This document shows positions 26,702 to 35,253 of a stretch of 64,000 nt of DNA, one piece after another (the stretch's first letter is position 1; every line of letters starts with the position of its first letter). The position numbers and the translations under genes are program-made. The notes under the pieces are model-generated. The model searched no databases. It was not told where the DNA came from and saw only the letters and a program-made list of their open reading frames with translations. The stretch comes from Atlantibacter sp032062175 (lineage in GTDB: Bacteria > Pseudomonadota > Gammaproteobacteria > Enterobacterales > Enterobacteriaceae): positions 1 to 64,000 of the forward strand of contig NZ_DAMBQK010000022.1 of assembly GCF_032062175.1 (NCBI RefSeq). The letters run 5' to 3'.

Positions 26702-27013
26702 AAGCGTATATCTCTTATTAAACTGTTTTCTGAGCGGGGAAAGGATTTTCATTCCAGTTAATTTTTATATATTCCCGAAGCCACAATAATTTATCTATCA
26801 TCTTTAACTTCCGCAATTATTGAGAAAACAATCATTCTGGCCTAATAATTAACACCATTCCATTCATTTCGAAAATAAAAATAAATGTGATGCGCTTCAT
26901 GATATAAAAAAATTGATTTGTTACTTTAAGCCACAGGATCTCATGGCTTTACTAAAAGCCATTTGTGAATACAAGTCATTATATATTCCCCTCAATTCAG
27001 GCAGGTGAGCGCC
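26702..27013 (+). promoter_or_regulatory. AT-rich leader of the Hint-deaminase cassette
   Basis: About 310 bases with no credible ORF. It is strongly A/T-rich with runs such as AATAAAAATAAATG, the kind of DNA bound by H-NS in transferred regions. A clean 8-bp hairpin, ATGGCTTT-ACTA-AAAGCCAT, lies at 26943-26962, 51 bases before the Hint-gene start. I could not pick one convincing -35/-10 pair; the promoter is inferred to lie here because both flanking genes point away or end before it. Confidence 0.5.
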
Positions 27014-28582
27014 ATGACGTTAATTAAAAATTCACGTGAAGAAAGTAACATCGATATTAATACCATTCGCAATTGCTCTAACCATATTTTACGCATTCCC
27101 CCCTCTTCTCCAGCGCAAAAAAATACGCAGGAAATCGAACAGGGATATCAGGCATTACGGTTAACTCTCCATGAAACAGAAGCCCCGGAGCCCTTCTATT
27201 TTTACGATTATATCAACATTGATGACTTTTCATGGCAACGAGGCGATGACATTACCCATCTGAATATTTACGCCTCGCTTCTGGAAGAGAAATGCCAGAT
27301 TAATTTTGTTGCTCATTTTTTTAATGCGTTAACTTCTGATCGCTATACTTCGATTGAACTGGTCTCATCGGCAAACACGGATCGTTTTACATCGACTAAT
27401 GAAATCTCGCTAAAAAAAATCCATGATATTACTGATATTGAAAATCTCACTGTTGTCGTTGAATGCCAAATAGTAGATTACCTGGGTCGTACTGTTCAGC
27501 TACATATGATGAAAGAGATAACAATCAAGCAGCCAGATCTTGATTTTGGCTCATATGAATTAGCACCTGTTTATACCCATATTTATCCTAAAAAAGAGGA
27601 TTCGACTATTATTTTTGGCACTAACAGGGCCCCCTACCTCCCTGTTACCTATCATCGCGATGAGAACAATATTGTTATCTCGCTTCGTCGATTACCCGAA
27701 CAGTCAGGCGACTGCGATTATGTTTGTAATTTTGACAGTAAGCATATGCTCGATTACTACCCCATCCTGGCAATACCAGCAAAAGGTATCATTCGACTAG
27801 GCCGCAGCGTAATAATCGATCCTGTAGTAAAAAACAGAAAGGCAATAATTGAAAGAATTAGCGAAGGCGGCGTTGCCATCATCCCCCATGATAAATTCTT
27901 ACCAGAAATCATCGACAATGGGACGCTTCAATACGAACTTGATACTGATTGGGGCATATATTTAAAACAAGCGGGTGATTTAAGGCCTCAGACCTATAAT
28001 TTCACGGTGAGTTTTGATATCGGTTACCATCTCCCGGCCGGAAGTCTCCAAACAGTTAATTTTAAACTTACCAGCAAGACGAAGGAACGAATCAGGACCG
28101 GAACAGTTATCCAGGAACCTATTTTACCGTTGAAAATTATGTGGGGATGTCTGGCAGAATCGACAGTAATCACCCTCTCTGATGGTCAGTGCAAACCTAT
28201 TAATGCTCTTTGCATTGGCGATCGGGTTTTGAGTGGTATTAACAAAAAAATTGCTACCGTAAGTAATATCTGGAAGGGAGCGGAAGATAAGCTGTTTTTA
28301 ATTACGGCTGAAGATGGCAGCCAACTTGAAGCGACCGCCAGTCATCCGTTATTTGTACGGAGCGAAAACCCTATCAAGTTGAAACGCGTCAAGGATATCA
28401 ATGCCAATGATTGTATAGCGACGGCAAGCCAGCAGGGTATCGCCTGGCATCGTGTCGAGTTAATCCAGCCTCTCACATGCAGCGGCACTGTCTACAACCT
28501 GTCACTGGATAATGATGAGGGATTCTATGCTAACGGTATTCTTGTCGGCGATATGAACGCGCAAAACGCGGAGGGCATTTAA
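27014..28582 (+). CDS. Hint-domain autoprocessing protein with an unrecognised N-terminal region
   Basis: 522 residues from ATG 27014, preceded by AGGTGA at good spacing (an upstream GTG at 27005 is poorer). Residues 1-378 resemble nothing I recognise; they look mostly beta-rich, with no signal peptide or membrane helix. A Hint domain starts at Cys379 (GCLAESTVITLSDG), with the block B motif TASH (441-444, then PLFV) and a final block VYNLSLDNDEGFYANGILVGD (about 494-513). Hint domains cleave the bond before the first Cys by an N-S acyl shift. The usual C-terminal His-Asn is replaced by Gly-Asp, so cleavage after the domain is not expected. The stop is one base before the deaminase gene. Codon and base use are AT-rich against the flanks. 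Function inferred: a processing carrier partnered with the deaminase. Confidence 0.85.
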   Translation: MTLIKNSREESNIDINTIRNCSNHILRIPPSSPAQKNTQEIEQGYQALRLTLHETEAPEPFYFYDYINIDDFSWQRGDDITHLNIYASLLEEKCQINFVAHFFNALTSDRYTSIELVSSANTDRFTSTNEISLKKIHDITDIENLTVVVECQIVDYLGRTVQLHMMKEITIKQPDLDFGSYELAPVYTHIYPKKEDSTIIFGTNRAPYLPVTYHRDENNIVISLRRLPEQSGDCDYVCNFDSKHMLDYYPILAIPAKGIIRLGRSVIIDPVVKNRKAIIERISEGGVAIIPHDKFLPEIIDNGTLQYELDTDWGIYLKQAGDLRPQTYNFTVSFDIGYHLPAGSLQTVNFKLTSKTKERIRTGTVIQEPILPLKIMWGCLAESTVITLSDGQCKPINALCIGDRVLSGINKKIATVSNIWKGAEDKLFLITAEDGSQLEATASHPLFVRSENPIKLKRVKDINANDCIATASQQGIAWHRVELIQPLTCSGTVYNLSLDNDEGFYANGILVGDMNAQNAEGI

Positions 28583-28583
28583 T

Positions 28584-30104
28584 ATGAAAGGTGCGGCCAC
28601 TTATGACGAGTATTTAGCGCTTATCAAGAGCATTAAAGATCAAGACCGGAAAACCTGGTTTAACCAAACAGAAGCCAAACTGACGCAGGGAGAAGAAAAG
28701 CTCAATGCGTATATGAAAAAGAAAAGAGATGAACTGATTGGTAACAGGAAATATATTTACGACGCTTACTCGCCTTCATTGATGTTTCATTACGCTAAAA
28801 ATGACATCATGCACAATGCGTTGTTTGAGATATTTAAAAGAATGCCTCAGGGAGGAAACTTACATATTCATACAGGCGCAACCTGGGATAACGATAAATT
28901 TACTAAAATGCTTGCAGATGATCCTAACGTGTATGTGTATTGGGATCCTGATGCTGGGTTAAAACCGTCATACCCAAATGGAAAACTTTATTATTTAAAA
29001 AAAGCACCTACAAGTCCAAATTTTTATAACTACAGCAAGATCGCTAAATCCAATTCTCCCGTATTCATGCATTCTAAGAAGATGTTGACGTTTATTGATC
29101 CGCGCGTAGATGATATAGAGTACATTTGGGATGGTTTTAATGATTATTTTATTGCAGTTTCCTCAATCCTCAAAGTAAGAGAGATATATAAAAAATACTA
29201 TGTCGCCGCGTTTAAGCATCAGTATGAACATGGAAATGATTATATTGAAATTAGGGCCGGTGTTCCTGCTCTGGTAGATAGCAACGACGCTGAAATTACG
29301 GCTACTGAACCGTCAAAATCAGCCTATACTGCCGAGCCACCGGAAGCCCTCACGTTATTGAAGGCCGCATACCGCGAAGCGAAAAATTCGGGGTGCCCTG
29401 ACTTAAAAGTTAAAGCCATTGTCGCGCCGAGCCGACGCACCAGTAAAGATCCTGATAGCGACATCACGGAAGCGATGGCAATTCTGAAATGCATCCCCGA
29501 ATGGCAACGCAAATTAAAAGATGACGATGACTCTGAGTTTATCATTGGCTTTGACGTAGTCAGTGAAGAAGATATAAATCACAGAACGCAGGATTATGCC
29601 CAAAAAATTATCGACATGAGAAGCCCTGTTAGCTTTTACTTCCATGACGGGGAAAGCAATTGGGTTGATAATGATAATATCCACTCAGCATGGGCATTAG
29701 GAACTCAACGCATCGGGCATGGGATTAACCTCTATAACTTTCCAACGTTATTGGGAAAAATTCGCGATGAGAAAATCTGTCTGGAAATCTGCCCTGTCAG
29801 CAATCAAATGCTGCGTTACACCAAAGATCTGCGAATTCACCCTATCGCTCAGTTTATGCAGCAAGGCGTAAAATGCGTGATTTGCTCTGACGATCCGCAG
29901 ATATTCGAAACCGCAGGTATTTATTATGATCTTTGGGAGGTTTATCACGGGGCCATGATTGACCTCAGCGACGTCAAAGAGCTTATTAAAAACTCCTATA
30001 CCTATAGCGGCATGACTACAGTTGAAAAAACACAAAAATTAGCAGCCTGGGAGAAAAAGTGGCAGAAATATATTAACGAGATACAATCACTTATATCACT
30101 ATAA
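28584..30104 (+). CDS. Adenosine deaminase-type metalloenzyme (ADGF/ADA2-like)
   Basis: 506 residues. The core matches metal-dependent adenosine deaminases of the ADGF/ADA2 type: zinc ligands His94 and His96 in MPQGGNLHIHTGA, His354 and catalytic Glu357 in FYFHDGES, His379 in RIGHGINL, and Asp436-Asp437 in ICSDDPQ; CPVSNQML is typical of ADA2-like members. The expected reaction is hydrolytic deamination of adenosine or a related 6-aminopurine nucleoside. An added N-terminal helical stretch (about 1-85, Lys/Glu-rich) precedes the barrel; there is no signal peptide. The SD GGAGGG lies inside the end of the Hint gene, eight bases from this ATG, so the two are translationally coupled. It is unlike the larger RdrB deaminase of RADAR. 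Substrate and biological role are not known from sequence. Confidence 0.88.
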   Translation: MKGAATYDEYLALIKSIKDQDRKTWFNQTEAKLTQGEEKLNAYMKKKRDELIGNRKYIYDAYSPSLMFHYAKNDIMHNALFEIFKRMPQGGNLHIHTGATWDNDKFTKMLADDPNVYVYWDPDAGLKPSYPNGKLYYLKKAPTSPNFYNYSKIAKSNSPVFMHSKKMLTFIDPRVDDIEYIWDGFNDYFIAVSSILKVREIYKKYYVAAFKHQYEHGNDYIEIRAGVPALVDSNDAEITATEPSKSAYTAEPPEALTLLKAAYREAKNSGCPDLKVKAIVAPSRRTSKDPDSDITEAMAILKCIPEWQRKLKDDDDSEFIIGFDVVSEEDINHRTQDYAQKIIDMRSPVSFYFHDGESNWVDNDNIHSAWALGTQRIGHGINLYNFPTLLGKIRDEKICLEICPVSNQMLRYTKDLRIHPIAQFMQQGVKCVICSDDPQIFETAGIYYDLWEVYHGAMIDLSDVKELIKNSYTYSGMTTVEKTQKLAAWEKKWQKYINEIQSLISL

Positions 30105-30135
30105 CAACGCAGCGTTGAAGACGCGCTCAGAAAAC

Positions 30136-30168
30136 AAAACGCCTGACACATCGTATCAGGCGTTTTTT
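30136..30168. terminator. Bidirectional terminator between the cassette and rhtC
   Basis: AAAACGCCTGA (30136-30146) pairs with TCAGGCGTTTT (30156-30166) around a 9-base loop, with a T run to 30168 on the plus strand and an A run on the left that reads as T on the minus strand. It can end both the deaminase message and the rhtC message. Confidence 0.9.
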
Positions 30169-30184
30169 ATGGTTGAAACGCAGC

Positions 30185-30805
30185 TTAACGCGAAATAATC
30201 AAATGCAGCCCGAAGCCGGCAAACAGCGCACCGGCTACGCCGTCGATCCATTTCGCCATTCTCTGGTAACCGCGACGCATCGCAGGTAGTGCGAACAGGC
30301 TGGCAACCAGGGTAAACCAGGCGAAGGTTTCCAGAGCGATCAGCAAGAAAATGCCCCAGCGTTCACTGCTGCCGACGTTATCGCCGACGAACAACGAGAA
30401 TACGCTGCCGAAATAGATAATCGCTTTCGGGTTCGCCAGGTTAGTCAGCAGACCTTTCAGGAAGCTGCGTCCACCGCGCGCCAGTTCAATGTTTGGTTCG
30501 TGGGCAGGGGCGTCGCTTTTCTTCAGTGCGCCGCGCAGCATTTGATAGCCCATCCAGCACAGATACAACCCGCCACCCACCATAATGATGTTATGCAGCC
30601 AGGCCATTTTTTCGAGAATAATGTGCAAACCCAGCAACGCCACGCCGGACCACACCATTACGCCTGCGGTAATACCCAGTACGCCAAGCATCGCTTCTTT
30701 TCGCGAGCGGCTTACCGCCGTTTGGGAGACAAAGAAAAAATCAGGGCCGGGACTCATGAGCGCCACCAGATGAACCAGCGCCACCGTAAAGAAAAGCGTT
30801 AACAT
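30185..30805 (-). CDS. rhtC: Threonine efflux protein
   Basis: 206 residues from ATG 30805 (MLTLFFTVALVH); seven further upstream residues in frame are unsupported. RhtB/LysE family exporter with the SPGPDFFFVSQTAVSRSRKEAM signature (about 19-40) and six membrane helices; E. coli RhtC exports threonine. It is downstream of recQ in the same direction and convergent with the inserted cassette. Confidence 0.96.
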   Translation of the reverse strand: MLTLFFTVALVHLVALMSPGPDFFFVSQTAVSRSRKEAMLGVLGITAGVMVWSGVALLGLHIILEKMAWLHNIIMVGGGLYLCWMGYQMLRGALKKSDAPAHEPNIELARGGRSFLKGLLTNLANPKAIIYFGSVFSLFVGDNVGSSERWGIFLLIALETFAWFTLVASLFALPAMRRGYQRMAKWIDGVAGALFAGFGLHLIISR

Positions 30806-30815
30806 GATTGACTCG

Positions 30816-30859
30816 CAGGCAAACAATAAAGAGAGAAACTATCCTGACATGTTTGCCTG
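30816..30859. repeat. 10-bp inverted repeat between recQ and rhtC
   Basis: CAGGCAAACA (30816-30825) is the reverse complement of TGTTTGCCTG (30850-30859), with a 24-base loop that runs close to the recQ stop. There is no T tract; it could be a weak terminator of recQ or mRNA structure ahead of rhtC. Confidence 0.45.
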
Positions 30860-30866
30860 GCCTTGA

Positions 30867-32696
30867 CTACTCTTCGTCGTCACCATCTGCATGGCTGCGA
30901 ATCAACGCCATAAACTCTTTCCCGAAGCGTTCCAGCTTACGCATCCCCACGCCGTTGACGCTGAGCATTTCACTGGGGCTGAGCGGCATCTGCTCCGCCA
31001 TTTCAATCAGCGTGGCATCGTTAAACACCACGTAAGGCGGGATGTTTTCTTCATCGGCAATGGCTTTGCGTAGCTTACGCAGTTTGGCGAACAGTTTACG
31101 GTCGTAGTTCCCACCGTAGGATTTCTGCGCCACACGCGATTTCAGCGCTACGACGCGCGGCACCGCCAGCATCAACGGCGCTTCGCCGCGTAAGAATGGC
31201 CGCGCCGCTTCGGTCAGTTGCAGCGCCGAATGCTGAGCAATGTTCTGTGTTACTACGCCCAGATGGATAAGCTGGCGGATGACGCTCACCCAATGTTCAG
31301 TGGTATGGTCACGCCCCTCACCGTAAATTTTAAGCTTATCGTGACCGAATTCGCGGATGCGCTGGTTGTTTGCGCCGCGCAGCACTTCAACCACGTAGCC
31401 CATCCCGAAACGTTGCCCAACGCGATAAATACATGACAACGCTTTTTGCGCTTCTACCAGGCCGTCATAGCGGCGCGGCGGATCGAGGCAGATATCGCAG
31501 TTGCCGCACGGCTCCTGCCGCCCTTCGCCGAAGTAGTTCAGCAGCACAAGCCGGCGGCAGGTTTGCGCCTCGGCAAACGCGCCCATGGCGTTGAGTTTGT
31601 GGCGCTCAATATCCTGGAGCTGACCCGGCGGTTTTTCTTCAAGGCAGCGGCGCAGCCAGGCCATATCCGCCGGATCGTAGAACAGCATCGCTTCGGCAGG
31701 CAGCCCGTCACGCCCGGCGCGGCCCGTTTCCTGGTAGTAAGATTCGATATTGCGCGGGATGTCGAAATGCACCACGAAGCGCACGTTCGGCTTGTTGATG
31801 CCCATCCCGAAGGCAACTGTCGCCACTACAATTTGCAGGTCGTCGCGCTGGAACTTTTCCTGCACGTTGGCGCGGACGTCGTTTTCCAGGCCGGCATGAT
31901 AGGCTGCGGCGCTAATGCCCCGGCTTTGCAGCCGCGCGGCGGTGTCTTCCACTTTCGCCCGGCTGTTGCAGTAGATAATGCCGGATTTGCCGCGCTGGTC
32001 CTGCACATAGCGCATCAGTTGATCGAGCGGTTTGAATTTCTCCATCAACATATAGCGGATATTGGGCCGGTCAAAGCTGCTGATTTGGATCAGCGGATCG
32101 TGCAGGCCAAGCAGATGAACGATATCGCGGCGCGTGGCCTCGTCTGCCGTGGCGGTCAGCGCCATAAAAGGCACATTGGGGAAGCGATCGCGCAGCTGGC
32201 CTAATAATGCGTACTCGCGGCGGAAGTCGTGCCCCCACTGCGAAATACAGTGCGCCTCATCCACCGCCAGCATCACCGGATTCCAGAAGGTAAGCTGGTC
32301 GAGGAAATTGTCGAGCATCAGGCGCTCGGGCGCGATATACAGTAAGCGGATTTGCCCGGTTCGGCAGCCCGCCATCACGGCCTGTTGCTCGTCACGGGTT
32401 TGCGTGGAGTTGAGGCAGGCCGCAGCCACGCCGTTGGCCAGCAGTTGGTCGACCTGGTCTTTCATCAGGGAAATCAGCGGCGAGACCACCACCGTCAGGC
32501 CATTTTTCACCAGCGCCGGGATCTGATAACACAATGACTTACCGCCGCCGGTAGGCATCACCACCAGGCAATCGCGCCCTTCCAGCACGGTATTTATGAT
32601 GGTTTCCTGGCCAGGGCGGAACTGCTGGTAGCCGAAGGTTTCCTGCAAAACCTGTTTCGCCAGCGACTCCTGATTCATTACTTCTGCCTGCGCCAC
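30867..32696 (-). CDS. recQ: ATP-dependent DNA helicase RecQ
   Basis: 609 residues if started at the GTG at 32696, which matches the E. coli length and has GGAG five bases before it; another GTG two codons upstream is in frame. Superfamily 2 3'-5' helicase: Walker A MPTGGGKS (about 48-55), DEAH box, the zinc cluster with CGNCDIC, winged-helix RQC region and C-terminal HRDC domain (MLSVNGVGMRKLERFG). It initiates and resolves recombination at ssDNA gaps. It lies downstream of pldA, separated by a strong terminator, and upstream of rhtC. Confidence 0.97.
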   Translation of the reverse strand: MAQAEVMNQESLAKQVLQETFGYQQFRPGQETIINTVLEGRDCLVVMPTGGGKSLCYQIPALVKNGLTVVVSPLISLMKDQVDQLLANGVAAACLNSTQTRDEQQAVMAGCRTGQIRLLYIAPERLMLDNFLDQLTFWNPVMLAVDEAHCISQWGHDFRREYALLGQLRDRFPNVPFMALTATADEATRRDIVHLLGLHDPLIQISSFDRPNIRYMLMEKFKPLDQLMRYVQDQRGKSGIIYCNSRAKVEDTAARLQSRGISAAAYHAGLENDVRANVQEKFQRDDLQIVVATVAFGMGINKPNVRFVVHFDIPRNIESYYQETGRAGRDGLPAEAMLFYDPADMAWLRRCLEEKPPGQLQDIERHKLNAMGAFAEAQTCRRLVLLNYFGEGRQEPCGNCDICLDPPRRYDGLVEAQKALSCIYRVGQRFGMGYVVEVLRGANNQRIREFGHDKLKIYGEGRDHTTEHWVSVIRQLIHLGVVTQNIAQHSALQLTEAARPFLRGEAPLMLAVPRVVALKSRVAQKSYGGNYDRKLFAKLRKLRKAIADEENIPPYVVFNDATLIEMAEQMPLSPSEMLSVNGVGMRKLERFGKEFMALIRSHADGDDEE

Positions 32697-32710
32697 GCTC
32701 ACTCCATCAC

Positions 32711-32743
32711 TAAAAATAAAACAGGCGCTATTTTCAGCGCCTG
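32711..32743 (-). terminator. Intrinsic terminator of pldA
   Basis: On the minus strand CAGGCGCT/AGCGCCTG (8-bp stem, 6-base loop) is followed by TTTTATTTTT. It lies between pldA and the recQ start. Confidence 0.9.
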
Positions 32744-32763
32744 CGGGGGAAACTGCAATGCCC

Positions 32764-33633
32764 TTAGAACAGATCGTTAAGCATTACGCCCACGCCGAAG
32801 CGGGTTTGGTTAAAGTTGTAGTCGATAAGCGACTCGCCATAACCGCTGTACAGCTGAGTATAGAGGCGCACGTGCTTCGTCACCGGATAACTGAAGCCAA
32901 GCTCCGCGCCGCCATAACCGGTATTCCAGTTATATTGTCCTTTCGCGCTCAGGATCGCATCGCCCAGTTGATAACCGATTTTTAACTGGTAATAGCCCAT
33001 GTATTTGGTAATGTCCGGATTGTCATCGGTATTGCCGACCACATACCAGGGCTTCACTTCTACCAGCCAGTTATTGTTCTGCGCCATCAGGCGCGTATAA
33101 ATGCGGTTCCAGCTACGTGACGTCGGGTCTGAACGACCGTTAGACTGGTGATTATAACCAAACTCTACGTCGCGCAGCGTCCAGCCAGCAAAGCGATAAT
33201 CAGTCGCGAAGCCTAAAAACGCCTGGGGTTCATAGTTGGTTTCACGGAACGGCGAAGATTCGTCGCTATTGGAAAGCTGCCACCAGGAACGCTGGGTGTA
33301 AGAACCGCCTAAAACCGAGTTAGGGCCGAGGATACCGCGCCACAGTGGAAACGCCAGACTTAACTGAAACTTTACTTCATCTTTGCGAGAATTATCGGAC
33401 CAATTGTAGGTTTCGATAGCTTCTTTATTCAGATCGTCTGTGACCGTATAGATGAGATAGTTCGACTCGTAAGGATAAAGCGTAAACGGGTTATCGTGCT
33501 CCTGAAGCATATTCGCGATAATGCTGCCGCGAACCGCAGGCGCATCATGCACTTCCTGAACGACAGCCTCCTGCGCCAATGCCGCGCCTGGCAATAAACA
33601 TACGCCCCCTACCCAACCCAGAAATTTGCCCAT
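32764..33633 (-). CDS. pldA: Outer membrane phospholipase A
   Basis: 289 residues from ATG 33633 (MGKFLGWVGG), with AGGAG upstream; the frame opens seven codons earlier at a TTG. A Sec signal peptide of 20 residues ends at AALA-QEA. The mature protein is a 12-strand beta-barrel that forms a Ca-dependent dimer and hydrolyses phospholipids that reach the outer leaflet. The catalytic block YNHQSNGRSDPTSRSWN contains the His-Ser-Asn residues, and the chain ends in the Phe typical of outer membrane proteins. Confidence 0.97.
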   Translation of the reverse strand: MGKFLGWVGGVCLLPGAALAQEAVVQEVHDAPAVRGSIIANMLQEHDNPFTLYPYESNYLIYTVTDDLNKEAIETYNWSDNSRKDEVKFQLSLAFPLWRGILGPNSVLGGSYTQRSWWQLSNSDESSPFRETNYEPQAFLGFATDYRFAGWTLRDVEFGYNHQSNGRSDPTSRSWNRIYTRLMAQNNNWLVEVKPWYVVGNTDDNPDITKYMGYYQLKIGYQLGDAILSAKGQYNWNTGYGGAELGFSYPVTKHVRLYTQLYSGYGESLIDYNFNQTRFGVGVMLNDLF

Positions 33634-33806
33634 GTGGCCTGTTCTCCTGAACAAATCAATAAAACCGCTGAATTATTATCCGGATGACATTCTACATTTT
33701 TATTTATCGACTGCTTAGTCTTGCTTTCTGAATCTGGAAAACAACAAACAAGAAGCATAAAATCAACAAGAATTTAACAACAGGTCTCTTTTTGAGGAAG
33801 GAACCC

Positions 33807-34277
33807 ATGTCCCCTACGATTTTAACTAACGAAGCCGCGCTCCAGTTGGTCGGCGAGATTTTTGTTTATCACATGCCGTTCAACCGTACGCTGGGTTTAG
33901 AGCTGATGCGCTATGAAAAAGATTATGCAGAGCTTTGCTTTAATAACCAGCCGATGATGGTCGGAAACTGGGCGCAAAGTATTCTGCACGGCGGCGTCAT
34001 CGCGTCGGCGCTGGATGTGGCGGCTGGACTGGTGTGCGTAGGCAGCACGCTGGCCCGTCATGAAACCATTACCGAAGAAGAACTGCGTCAGCGTTTATCG
34101 CGCATGGGCACTATCGATTTACGCGTCGACTATTTACGCCCGGGGCGCGGCACGCGTTTCACCGCCACCAGCAGCCTGCTGCGCGCCGGTAACAAAGTCG
34201 CTGTGGCGCGGGTCGAACTGCATAACGAAGAGCAAGTGTATATCGCCAGCGCCACAGCAACCTATATGGTTGGTTAA
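33807..34277 (+). CDS. yigI: Hotdog-fold thioesterase YigI
   Basis: 156 residues from ATG 33807 with GAGGAAGGAA upstream; a TTG-initiated five-residue extension is unlikely. PaaI/YigI-type hotdog thioesterase; the signature NWAQSILHGGVIASALDVAAG (about residues 54-74) is intact. The E. coli protein hydrolyses medium- to long-chain acyl-CoA. It is divergent from pldA and lies 50 bases before rarD, possibly in one transcript. Confidence 0.93.
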   Translation: MSPTILTNEAALQLVGEIFVYHMPFNRTLGLELMRYEKDYAELCFNNQPMMVGNWAQSILHGGVIASALDVAAGLVCVGSTLARHETITEEELRQRLSRMGTIDLRVDYLRPGRGTRFTATSSLLRAGNKVAVARVELHNEEQVYIASATATYMVG

Positions 34278-34327
34278 ATATTATTAGCTGTTAAAATGCA
34301 TTCACTTTTTGATAACGGGCGTGACTA

Positions 34328-35224
34328 ATGGATGCAAAACAGACGCGGCAAGGGGTTTTCTTCGCCCTTGCCGCTTATTTTATTTGGGGAATAGCCCCGG
34401 CGTATTTCAAGCTGATCGACTTCGTTCCCGCCGATGAAATCCTGACTCACCGTGTTATCTGGTCATTCTTCTTTATGGTGGCGCTGATTTCGATTAGCCG
34501 CCAGTGGAGTGGCCTGAAACGCCTGTTCGAGACCCCAAAGAAAGTATTTGCGCTGGCATTAAGCGCCGTGCTGATCGGTGGAAACTGGCTGCTATTTATC
34601 TGGGCGGTGAATAATCATCATCTGCTGGAAGCGAGCCTGGGTTACTTTATCAACCCGCTGGTAAATATCCTGCTGGGAATGATTTTCCTCGGCGAACGCT
34701 TTCGCCGTATGCAGTGGGTTGCCGTCGCCCTGGCCGCCTGCGGCGTGCTGGTGCAACTCTGGACCTTTGGTTCTCTGCCGATCATCGCGCTGGCGCTGGC
34801 GTTCAGCTTCGCGCTTTACGGTCTACTGCGTAAAAAGATTATGGTGGATGCGCAAACCGGCATGCTGGTTGAAACCCTGTGGCTATTGCCCGTTGCCGCG
34901 ATTTATCTGTTTGGCATCGCCGATAGCCCAACCAGCCATATGGGCGCTAACTCGCTGACGCTGAACCTTGAGCTGATGGCGGCAGGCATTGTCACGACGA
35001 TTCCGCTGCTGTGCTTTACCGCTGCCGCCACGCGTTTACGCCTCTCCACGCTGGGCTTTTTCCAGTACATCGGGCCGACGTTAATGTTTGTGCTGGCGGT
35101 GGTGTTTTATGACGAAATCCCCGGCAAAGACAAAATGGTCACCTTCGCGTTTATCTGGGTCGCGCTGGCGATTTTTGTAATGGATGCGATGTATACGCAG
35201 CGCAGAACGCGCCTCGGGAATTAA
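34328..35224 (+). CDS. rarD: EamA-family transporter RarD
   Basis: 298 residues (E. coli 296) with about ten hydrophobic helices in two EamA repeats; the start MDAKQTRQGVFFALAAYFIWG is the typical first helix. It was named for a chloramphenicol-sensitivity phenotype; the transported substrate is not known. It is convergent with corA 30 bases away. In E. coli yigG and yigF lie next to it; neither is found here. Confidence 0.93.
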   Translation: MDAKQTRQGVFFALAAYFIWGIAPAYFKLIDFVPADEILTHRVIWSFFFMVALISISRQWSGLKRLFETPKKVFALALSAVLIGGNWLLFIWAVNNHHLLEASLGYFINPLVNILLGMIFLGERFRRMQWVAVALAACGVLVQLWTFGSLPIIALALAFSFALYGLLRKKIMVDAQTGMLVETLWLLPVAAIYLFGIADSPTSHMGANSLTLNLELMAAGIVTTIPLLCFTAAATRLRLSTLGFFQYIGPTLMFVLAVVFYDEIPGKDKMVTFAFIWVALAIFVMDAMYTQRRTRLGN

Positions 35225-35253
35225 GCTCTCCTGTCGCCAGAAGAGCCTGAACG

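Noticed and set aside
28584..30104. RADAR-type anti-phage system
   Set aside because: RADAR needs the RdrA ATPase and a much larger RdrB deaminase; neither is present next to this gene.
26667..30184. Prophage, integron or IS element as carrier of the cassette
   Set aside because: No integrase, transposase, terminal inverted repeats or flanking direct repeats were found; xerC at 39.5 kb is the housekeeping recombinase in its normal operon.
31446..32204. 252-codon open frame opposite recQ, and similar long frames opposite cyaA (43267-44109) and udp (17799-18551)
   Set aside because: All lie antisense to well-conserved genes in GC-rich codon context, with no family similarity I can see.
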